DNA from: CAYUIG01 sp964444685
GTDB lineage: Bacteria > Gemmatimonadota > Gemmatimonadetes > Longimicrobiales > RSA9
Assembly: GCA_964444685.1 (NCBI GenBank)
Contig: CAYUIG010000082.1
Location: 1 to 8,391 of the forward strand
Direction: 5' to 3'
Length of the DNA: 8,391 bases
The notes below the pieces were generated by a model, which saw only the letters and a list, made by a program, of their open reading frames with translations, made no database searches and had not been told where the DNA came from. Below are positions 1 through 5,441 of the stretch, one piece after another. Each line of letters begins with the position of its first letter. Position 1 is the first letter of the stretch. The translations under genes and the position numbers were made by a program.

Positions 1-138
1 GAAGCGCTGCACACCGCGGGGCTCGAGGACCTCGGGCAGGTGAAGTGGGTGATCCTCGAGACGGACGGACGGCTCGCAGTCGTTCCGTGGCAGCCGCCCC
101 CTCTCGTGCAGCACGAGGAGCAGCCCTCGCCGCTGTAG
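1..138 (+). CDS. C-terminal fragment of a DUF421 (YetF-like) membrane protein
   Basis: The open frame enters from the left edge and ends at TAG 136-138, leaving 45 residues. The visible part reads GLEDLGQVKWVILETDGRLA, the layout of the C-terminal end of DUF421/YetF proteins, where a short hydrophilic domain closes with a strand of the form 'xxVxxAILExDGxLSVxP'. It is followed by a proline/glutamine-rich tail. DUF421 proteins are inner-membrane proteins with N-terminal helices and a cytoplasmic domain; their biochemical role is not settled. The N-terminus and all membrane segments lie outside the window, so the call rests on one short motif. The next gene has its own promoter just downstream, so there is no reason to place the two in one operon. 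Confidence 0.6.
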   Translation, partial: EALHTAGLEDLGQVKWVILETDGRLAVVPWQPPPLVQHEEQPSPL

Positions 139-142
139 CCGG

Positions 143-171
143 TTGGAAATACGGCGCGGTTTCGCTAGTAT
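143..171 (+). promoter_or_regulatory. Predicted sigma70-type promoter of the TlpA-like gene, leaderless
   Basis: A -35 element TTGGAA (143-148) and a -10 element TAGTAT (166-171) are separated by exactly 17 bp. Counting 7 bases on from the -10 puts the transcription start at about 178, the A of the ATG. No Shine-Dalgarno sequence is present between the -10 and the ATG (CGGCCC), which agrees with a leaderless message. The hexamers and spacing are seen directly; activity is inferred. Confidence 0.6.
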
Positions 172-177
172 CGGCCC

Positions 178-684
178 ATGCGACGCACCGTACGCGCGCT
201 TCCCGCGCTGATCCTGACGCTCGCCGCGTGCGCCGACAGCGGCGACGTCGCACCGCTGCGCCCCGGCGCGACCGTGCCCGACTACGCCGCCGCCTCTCTC
301 GCCGGCGACACGGTATCGCTTGCTTCGCTGCGCGGTGAAGTCGTGCTGCTCAACGTGTGGGCCACATGGTGCATCCCGTGCCGCGAGGAGATGCCTGCAC
401 TCCAGCGTCTGCACGCCGAGAAGGCGGCGGATGGACTTCGGATCGTAGGTGTGAGCATCGATGCGCCGGGTGCGGAAGTGGGCGGCTTCGCGGAGGACAT
501 GGGCGTCGGCTTCACCATCCTGCACGACCCCGAGTCGCGCGTCACGCGCGCGTTCCGGACGATCGGTGTGCCGGAGAGTTTCCTGGTGTCACGCGACGGC
601 GTGCTGCTGCATCGCTGGATCGGGCCGTTCGATCCGGCGGATCCCGCCAATGCGCAGGTGATCGAGGAAGCGCTGGCGGATTGA
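178..684 (+). CDS. TlpA/ResA-family thiol-disulfide oxidoreductase lipoprotein
   Basis: The product has 168 residues. A short signal sequence ends in the lipobox LAAC (Cys18), so it is probably a lipoprotein facing the periplasm. The rest is a thioredoxin fold of the AhpC-TSA/Redoxin type: strand 56-60 (VLLNV), redox motif W64-C65-I-P-C68, helix REEMPALQRLH, and cis-proline loop G130-V131-P132 followed by ESFLVSRDG, typical of TlpA and ResA. The WCxPC motif and the insert between the first strands and the cis-Pro are those of reductases that keep periplasmic cysteines reduced, for example in cytochrome c maturation or delivery to metal sites. The partner is unknown and no cytochrome maturation gene lies nearby. 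Length is usual for the family. The ATG at 178 is chosen because the lipobox follows at the right distance and a promoter abuts it. The gene converges on the next one with 7 bp between the stops. Confidence 0.9.
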   Translation: MRRTVRALPALILTLAACADSGDVAPLRPGATVPDYAAASLAGDTVSLASLRGEVVLLNVWATWCIPCREEMPALQRLHAEKAADGLRIVGVSIDAPGAEVGGFAEDMGVGFTILHDPESRVTRAFRTIGVPESFLVSRDGVLLHRWIGPFDPADPANAQVIEEALAD

Positions 685-691
685 GTCTCGA

Positions 692-1105
692 TCAGGCGAG
701 CGGGTCACGCGGTTGCGTTGCGCCGCGCTGCACCGCCCCGCGCCGGAGCTCGCGCTCCTGCCGCTTCGCAGGATCCTCCAGGAGCTGCCTGTAGAAGTCC
801 CGCTCCATCCGCAGCTGGTCCAGCTCGTTGTGCGTGGACTCCAGCGCGGATTCCATCTCCCGCAGCTGCCCCTCGAGTTCCGTGATGCGCGCATACGGAG
901 AGCCGCGCAGCGGCTTCTCACCCGTCCCCGGCACTGCATAGGTCAGCGCGTCGCTCTTGCAGATCGGGCAGCGCTTGCGGTAGAACGGCACCGCCAGCAG
1001 CGAGAACCCTGCGGTGATGACCCCGAAGAATATGGTGAGCGCGCCGATGTGCCGTTTCGGCTCCACCGGTCGGGCGCACAGCGCGCAGAACATGGTCTGG
1101 GACAT
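692..1105 (-). CDS. Small membrane protein with two CxxC knuckles and a coiled coil
   Basis: The product has 137 residues and I do not recognise a named family. Two cysteine pairs, C7-A-L-C10 and C46-P-I-C49, flank a single hydrophobic helix at about 20-42 (GALTIFFGVITAGFSLLAVPFY). A zinc ribbon cannot span the membrane, so either the hydrophobic stretch is a re-entrant hairpin bringing both knuckles to the same side, or the pairs act separately. Residues 72-120 are rich in E, L, R and Q with heptad spacing (ITELEGQLREMESALES), a likely coiled coil, and a basic polar tail follows. The start at 1105 is preferred over an upstream ATG at 1177 because GGAG lies 6 bases before it and the CxxC follows directly. 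It is divergent from the 1310 gene. Function is unknown; a bacterial zinc-ribbon membrane protein is the safest description. Confidence 0.75.
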   Translation of the reverse strand: MSQTMFCALCARPVEPKRHIGALTIFFGVITAGFSLLAVPFYRKRCPICKSDALTYAVPGTGEKPLRGSPYARITELEGQLREMESALESTHNELDQLRMERDFYRQLLEDPAKRQERELRRGAVQRGATQPRDPLA

Positions 1106-1250
1106 CGATTTCTCCGTCGCGAGGCAGCCGGCCACCCCTCTCACCGCTACGCCCGGGTCGGCCCGCCGGTTTCGCACCTCACCTATTCAACCCGCTCGTG
1201 CCCGTCACGATCCGATGGTGCGGAGCGCCTCTCTGGCGGGACGAGCGGCA

Positions 1251-1280
1251 TTGCCGGCGGCGCGAACCGGCGCCTAGCGT
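1251..1280 (+). promoter_or_regulatory. Possible promoter of the 1310-2607 gene pair
   Basis: TTGCCG (1251-1256) and TAGCGT (1275-1280) with an 18-bp spacer would place the start of transcription near 1287, ahead of the GGAG ribosome site (1300-1303). The hexamers match the consensus only half way. The spacer contains a small perfect inverted repeat, GGCGC (1259-1263) and GCGCC (1270-1274) around GAACCG, which could be an operator or simply GC-rich chance. No convincing promoter was found for the divergent minus-strand gene in the 204-bp gap (1106-1309). Confidence 0.3.
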
Positions 1281-1309
1281 CAGCAGCAACCTCGACCTCG
1301 GAGCCCGCC

Positions 1310-2116
1310 ATGCGACCCGGCGCCCTCGCGATCCTCGCGTTCGTCTTCCTCGCACCTCAGGCCGCGACCGATCAGGACGACGTGTTCCCATCTGCACGCA
1401 AGAGCCTCCCGTGGCAGCAGACGGACACGCTGCGCCTGGAGGTGGGATCGCCCGAAGTGGATGGGCGGATCTACGAGCCGCACGCGGCACTCGTGCGCGT
1501 GCGCATCGGTGATGACACCACCGTCGTGCGACAGTGGACGAACGAGCTGACACTCGGGGACTCCGCCGGCCGGCCCGTGATGCGGTGGGTCACGCGCATG
1601 CAGCAGAACACCGGCCCGAACGCGGGGGCCGGCTACGAGCTCAAGCAGACGTACGACGCGATCACGCTGAAGCCGTACAAATACGACTACACGGCGAGCA
1701 ACGGCGCGTGGACGCGCGTCAGTGTCGACGGGAACCACGTGCGCGGAGCACGGCGCCCCTCGGGCGCCACGACCGACGAGCCGATCGACGTGATGCTGGA
1801 CCGCCCGGGCTTCTTCGCGGGCGCGTCCGACCTCGTTCCCGCCGCGGTCGGCCTGCGCGCGGGCCTGGTCATGACTGCCCCGGTGTGGAGCCCGGCCATG
1901 ACCCGGTCCCAGACCCGGATCTTCACGGTGGTCGGCCTGGAAACGGTCGAGGTCGAGGGGGGGCGGATCGAAGCATGGAGGGTCGAGGAGCGAGGCGAGG
2001 ACGGAAACCTGGCCGCCACATGGTGGCTACTGGACGAGTCGCCCTACATGGTGTACGGTGAGATCGTCCTTCCCGATGGCCGGGTTCAACGCATGACCGA
2101 GGTCGAGATTTCGTGA
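1310..2116 (+). CDS. Exported protein resembling the DUF3108 family
   Basis: The product has 268 residues. An N-terminal hydrophobic stretch (residues 4-19, GALAILAFVFLAPQAA) is a probable Sec signal peptide cleaved near 18-20. The mature part is mostly predicted beta strands with a repeated 'strand-turn-strand' rhythm. Its last third, TVVGLETVEVEGGRIEAWRVEERGEDGNLAATWWLLDESPYMV, has the pattern of DUF3108 and related periplasmic beta proteins: a V-x-V-x-x-G-x-x-x-A-x-R-V-E strand followed by a WWL strand and a closing G-x-x strand. The role of that family is unknown; a lipid or hydrophobic ligand is sometimes suggested for the fold. The start at 1310 is chosen because GGAG lies 6 bases upstream and a signal peptide follows. 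The frame is open further upstream to 713, but that part is antisense to the zinc-knuckle gene. It shares a GTGA overlap with the next gene. Confidence 0.75.
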   Translation: MRPGALAILAFVFLAPQAATDQDDVFPSARKSLPWQQTDTLRLEVGSPEVDGRIYEPHAALVRVRIGDDTTVVRQWTNELTLGDSAGRPVMRWVTRMQQNTGPNAGAGYELKQTYDAITLKPYKYDYTASNGAWTRVSVDGNHVRGARRPSGATTDEPIDVMLDRPGFFAGASDLVPAAVGLRAGLVMTAPVWSPAMTRSQTRIFTVVGLETVEVEGGRIEAWRVEERGEDGNLAATWWLLDESPYMVYGEIVLPDGRVQRMTEVEIS

Positions 2117-2607
2117 CCATGCTGTACAACGCCGGCCGGCGCGTGCTGCGCGTGCGCGGGCTCACCTGGTTCGCCATCGCGGTCGCCCTCTGGGCGACCT
2201 GGGGCGGCGCGGGGATCGCACGCACCTACGGCTCGCGGCCCGCCGACGGAGGCGTGCTGAAACCGCTTCCCGTGCGACTCGCCCTGGGCGGCGGCGTCGC
2301 CTTCCTGGGCATCGCCTTTGCCGCCGCGATGATCGTGTACGGCCGCTGCTACGTCGCGCGCCTGGATCAGGAGCGCAACGGACGGCTGCGCGTACGGACG
2401 CTCGGCCTCTTCGGCGAATACGAGGAGCACTTCCCGCCGTCGGCCATCTCGGCCAGCCGGTACCACGACGGCAAGCTGTGGACGCCCCACATCTCCGTGG
2501 ACGCGCCCTGGACGACCCTCTGGGTGAGCGGCCGGCGCCTGCCGCTGATCGTGGATGCCCAGGGCTGGACGGCCCGCACCGGCCTGCCGCAGGCGCGGCG
2601 CCGATGA
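2113..2607 (+). CDS. Two-helix membrane protein with cytoplasmic beta-rich tail
   Basis: The product has 164 residues and no certain family. It has two transmembrane helices at about 17-36 and 56-77, separated by a short polar loop, then a soluble region of about 85 residues with strands (RLRVRTLGLFGEYEEHFP, WTTLWVSGRRLPLIVDAQGW). A membrane hairpin followed by a strand-rich PH-like domain ending in 'V-x-G-x-x-x-x-L-I-V-D-x-x-G' recalls the TMEM70/TMEM186/TMEM223 group of mitochondrial assembly factors and bacterial PH-like membrane proteins. This is a shape comparison only. With two helices and a basic N-terminus (RRVLRVR), both ends are expected in the cytoplasm. The GTG at 2113 overlaps the upstream TGA by GTGA, suggesting translational coupling; an ATG two codons later (2119) is an equal alternative. 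The upstream partner is exported, so the pair may work on the two sides of the inner membrane. Confidence 0.7.
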   Translation: MTMLYNAGRRVLRVRGLTWFAIAVALWATWGGAGIARTYGSRPADGGVLKPLPVRLALGGGVAFLGIAFAAAMIVYGRCYVARLDQERNGRLRVRTLGLFGEYEEHFPPSAISASRYHDGKLWTPHISVDAPWTTLWVSGRRLPLIVDAQGWTARTGLPQARRR

Positions 2608-2659
2608 TGTGCCCGTGCGTTTTCGGAACCCTTCGCGCGCGGGCAGGGTTCATAGTCTC

Positions 2660-3064
2660 ATGACGGCCACGCCAGATCGGCGACCCGTGCGCCGAACGCT
2701 CCACCGCTTCGCGGCCCTGCTCGCGGCCGCCGGCTTCCTGCTGGTGGGGTCCGAGGCATTCGGGCTGCGACCCTGTCCGAACCACGACGGCGCCGTGGCC
2801 ACGGCCGATGCCGAGGCGGCCGATCACACCGCGCACGCGCCGGATTCCTCTCCGGATTCCGACGCCGGCCACGGGCCCTGCAGCTGTGTCGGCGCCGGCT
2901 GTCCCGGCTCCCTCGCGGTCGCACCGTCAGCCGCCCAGCCGCAGTCGTACGAGACTCTGGCCGAGTCGCAGATGGCGCCCCTCGCGCCCGCCCCCGCGCC
3001 CGCGCGCGCCCCCGAAGCCTGGCTTCTTCCCTTCCCCAACGGACCTCCTTCGCCCCTGTCGTAG
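2660..3064 (+). CDS. Small exported Cys/His-rich protein, probable metal binding
   Basis: The product has 134 residues. A basic N-region (RRPVRRTLHR) and a hydrophobic core at 17-30 form a signal peptide with likely cleavage after about residue 35 (SEAFG). The mature part has potential soft-metal ligands in two clusters: C39-P-N-H42 with H56 and H59, then H71-G-P-C74-S-C76 with C81-P. The region between is Asp/Ala/Ser-rich and disordered, and the end is Pro/Ala-rich, closing in LPFPNGPP. This layout resembles the small periplasmic Cys/His proteins (DUF2946-like) often found beside metal-related TonB receptors, though no family assignment is certain. The start at 2660 is chosen because it gives a clean signal peptide; a weak AGGG lies 11 bases upstream. 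Its stop is 76 bp before the TonB receptor, so it is probably the first gene of that operon. Copper or a similar thiophilic metal is an inference from ligands and context. Confidence 0.75.
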   Translation: MTATPDRRPVRRTLHRFAALLAAAGFLLVGSEAFGLRPCPNHDGAVATADAEAADHTAHAPDSSPDSDAGHGPCSCVGAGCPGSLAVAPSAAQPQSYETLAESQMAPLAPAPAPARAPEAWLLPFPNGPPSPLS

Positions 3065-3075
3065 ATCAGATTCGC

Positions 3076-3112
3076 GGATGCGCTGCCGGCTTCGGCCGCT
3101 ATTTACGCATCC
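3076..3112. repeat. Stem-loop in the leader of the TonB receptor gene
   Basis: A perfect 7-bp inverted repeat, GGATGCG (3076-3082) and CGCATCC (3106-3112), encloses a second small hairpin GCCG-GCTT-CGGC (3085-3096). It lies between the Cys/His protein stop and the receptor ribosome site (GGAGGAGG, 3130-3137). It has no T tract, so it is not a standard terminator. At 37 nt it is far too short for a cobalamin riboswitch. It could stabilise or attenuate the polycistronic message. Confidence 0.5.
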
Positions 3113-3140
3113 ATCCGATGGCCGACATGGGAGGAGGATC

Positions 3141-5441
3141 ATGGTTACGCATCGAAGCAGGTGCGGGTGCCTGCTTTTCACATTCGTTCTGCTGTTCGGC
3201 GCGCTACCCGTTCACGCGCAGAATGCCGAGCTTCACGGCATCGTCCGCTCGGCAGCGACGGGTGAATTGCTGGAGAATGCGCGCGTCATCATCGAAGGCA
3301 CGGACCTCGGCGCTTTGACGGACGAGGACGGCCGCTTCTCGATCCGCGCCGTGCCTTCCGGCGACGTCGTCGTGGTCGTCGAGCGGCTGGGTTATGCCAC
3401 CGCTCGCCGTACCGTGCGCGCGGGCAATGTTGCGCCGATCGAGTTCCGGCTGGAGGAGGAAGCGCTCGCCGTCGGCGACATCGTCGTCACGGCCTCACGC
3501 GAAGCCGTGCGGCGCGCGGAAACCGCAGCGTCGATCGGAGTGGTCGGCCGCGAGCAGCTCGAGCGGCTGACGCCGTCGCATCCGTCCGAAGTCATGAACC
3601 ACGTGCCGGGCGTGTGGGTGAACGTGACGGGCGGCGAGGGTCACATGGCTGCGATCCGTCAGCCGAAGACCACGAATCCCGTCTACCTCTATCTCGAGAA
3701 CGGCGTGCCCACGCGTTCAACAGGCTTCTTCAACCACAATGCGCTCTACGAGGTGAATGTGCCGCAGGCAGAGCGTATCGAAGTGGTGAAGGGGCCGGCC
3801 ACGGCGCTGTACGGCAGCGACGCGATCGGCGGCATGGTCAACGTGCTCACGCGCGATCCCGGCGAAACAGCGCCACTCGAGGTGTCGGCCGAGGGCGGAG
3901 CGTTCGGCTTCGGCCGCGTGCTGGCCGCCGCGAGCACGCAGCACGGCAGCGACGGGCTGCTCTTCGAGGTGAACGCCACGCGCAGCAGCGGCTGGCGCGA
4001 TGCAACCGGCTACGACAGACAGAGCGGCACGCTGCGCTGGGACCGGCAGCTCGGACCGCTCTCGTCCCTGCGAACGATCGCGACGTTCTCGCGCATCGAT
4101 CAGAGCACGGCGGGCTCGTCCGCGATATCGCGCGAGGACTGGGAGCTCAATCCCGAGCGCAACTATACGCCGATCTCGTACCGCGATGTGCGCGCGTTCC
4201 GGCTGTCGTCGGCATACGAACGCGTCGGCGAGTCCACACTGCTGACGCTGACGCCATTCGTGCGCTGGAACGACATGGAGATGCTGCCCAACTGGTCGCT
4301 CACGTACGACCCCTCGATCGTCGAGACCGGCCACGCCTCCGCAGGCTTCCTTGCAAAGCTGCGACGCGACTTCGAGCCACTGCGTGCTCGTGTGATCGCC
4401 GGCGTCGATGTCGACTGGAGCCCGGGACACCATCGCGAGTGGGCGGTTTCACCGCTGCGCGACGGGCGCATCTTCGAATCGTTCGAGAGGGGCGAGAAGG
4501 TCTACGACTACGACGTCACCTTCTACGGAGTGTCGCCGTACGTGCAGGCCGAGTTCTCGCCCGCGCCGAACGTGCGCGTGACGGGCGGGCTGCGCTACGA
4601 CCACCTGGGGTACGACTACGAGACGTCGCTCGAACCGGTGGCTGCGGGCAAGCATCGCAGGCCTGCGGATGCGAGTGTGACGTACGACCATCTCAGCCCG
4701 AAGCTCGGCGCGACCTTCGAGCTGTCTTCACGTGTGAATCTCTTCGCGGCGTATGGTCACGGCTTCCGCGCACCGTCGGAGGGCCAGCTGTTCAGGCAGG
4801 GCTCCTCGGTGAACACCGTCGGGTTGAAGCCGGTGCGCGCAGACAACCTCGAGGTGGGCGTGCGCACCCGGCCTTTCGAGTGGCTGTCGTTCGAGCTCGG
4901 TGCGTACCACATGACCAAGGCCGACGATCTGCTGTCGTTCACGCGTACGGACGGCACGGTCGAGACGGTGAACGCGGGTGAAACGCTGCACCGGGGCATC
5001 GAGGCCGGGGCGGCGGTGGCGCCGCACCCGTCGCTGCGGTTCGATGTCGCATGGTCGTGGCAGCTTCACGAGTACGAGGACTGGGTCCTGTCCGACGGCG
5101 TTTCGTTCAGCGGCAATGAGATCCAGGACGGCCCGCGCGAGGTCGGGAGTGCTTCCGTTTCGTTCCTGCCGGCCTTGCTGCGCGGTGGTTCGGTGTCGGC
5201 CGAGCTCGTGCGTGTCGGCCGCTACTGGATGGATCCCGCGAACACGCATCGCTACGACGGACACACGCTGCTCAATCTGCGCGCCGACGTGCCGGTCTCG
5301 TCGGATCTGACCGTCTTCGCGCGCCTGATGAATCTTGCGAACGAGCGCTACGCGGAGAACGCGCAGTACACGGACTTCCGGGGCGAGGAGTACGCGCCCG
5401 GGATGCCGCGGGCGCTCTACCTGGGGGTGCGGTACCGATGA
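3141..5441 (+). CDS. TonB-dependent outer-membrane receptor with N-terminal CarboxypepD_reg-like domain
   Basis: The product has 766 residues, a normal receptor length. A signal peptide at 1-26 ends in ALPVHA before QN. Residues 29-105 form a carboxypeptidase-regulatory-like beta sandwich (HGIVRSAATGELLENARVII...GRFSIRAVPSG...LGYA). A TonB box-like DIVVTAS lies at 113-119, followed by the plug at about 123-238 with the usual ERIEVVKGPATALYGSDAIGG signature (211-231). The 22-strand barrel fills the rest, with RAPSEGQLF and NLEVGVRT motifs, ending in YLGVRYR. Such receptors use the proton motive force relayed by TonB-ExbB-ExbD to import ligands across the outer membrane; those genes are not in the window. 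The substrate cannot be read from sequence. No SusD partner is present, so polysaccharide import is unlikely, and a metal complex is favoured by the flanking Cys/His genes. The ATG at 3141 follows GGAGGAGG by 3 bases and begins a signal peptide. The frame is open upstream to 2808, but that part overlaps the previous gene. Confidence 0.93.
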   Translation: MVTHRSRCGCLLFTFVLLFGALPVHAQNAELHGIVRSAATGELLENARVIIEGTDLGALTDEDGRFSIRAVPSGDVVVVVERLGYATARRTVRAGNVAPIEFRLEEEALAVGDIVVTASREAVRRAETAASIGVVGREQLERLTPSHPSEVMNHVPGVWVNVTGGEGHMAAIRQPKTTNPVYLYLENGVPTRSTGFFNHNALYEVNVPQAERIEVVKGPATALYGSDAIGGMVNVLTRDPGETAPLEVSAEGGAFGFGRVLAAASTQHGSDGLLFEVNATRSSGWRDATGYDRQSGTLRWDRQLGPLSSLRTIATFSRIDQSTAGSSAISREDWELNPERNYTPISYRDVRAFRLSSAYERVGESTLLTLTPFVRWNDMEMLPNWSLTYDPSIVETGHASAGFLAKLRRDFEPLRARVIAGVDVDWSPGHHREWAVSPLRDGRIFESFERGEKVYDYDVTFYGVSPYVQAEFSPAPNVRVTGGLRYDHLGYDYETSLEPVAAGKHRRPADASVTYDHLSPKLGATFELSSRVNLFAAYGHGFRAPSEGQLFRQGSSVNTVGLKPVRADNLEVGVRTRPFEWLSFELGAYHMTKADDLLSFTRTDGTVETVNAGETLHRGIEAGAAVAPHPSLRFDVAWSWQLHEYEDWVLSDGVSFSGNEIQDGPREVGSASVSFLPALLRGGSVSAELVRVGRYWMDPANTHRYDGHTLLNLRADVPVSSDLTVFARLMNLANERYAENAQYTDFRGEEYAPGMPRALYLGVRYR

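Noticed and set aside
713..1309. Open in-frame extension of the 1310 gene giving 467 residues
   Set aside because: It is antisense to the zinc-knuckle gene, is Arg/Gln/His-rich low-complexity protein, and a ribosome site with signal peptide exists at 1310.
2162..2872. 236-residue minus-strand open frame
   Set aside because: It spans two well-supported plus-strand genes and is Arg/Gly-rich with no motif.
2808..3140. Upstream extension of the TonB receptor frame
   Set aside because: It overlaps the Cys/His gene in another frame, encodes Arg/Pro-rich sequence, and the GGAGGAGG site and signal peptide are at 3141.
3065..3140. Cobalamin riboswitch ahead of the TonB receptor
   Set aside because: The gap is only 76 bp, far shorter than the riboswitch, and no B12-box sequence was seen.
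3614..4981. 455-residue plus-strand open frame inside the receptor gene
   Set aside because: Its Arg/Ala/Gly-rich composition is the usual shadow of a high-GC gene; the receptor frame has all family motifs.
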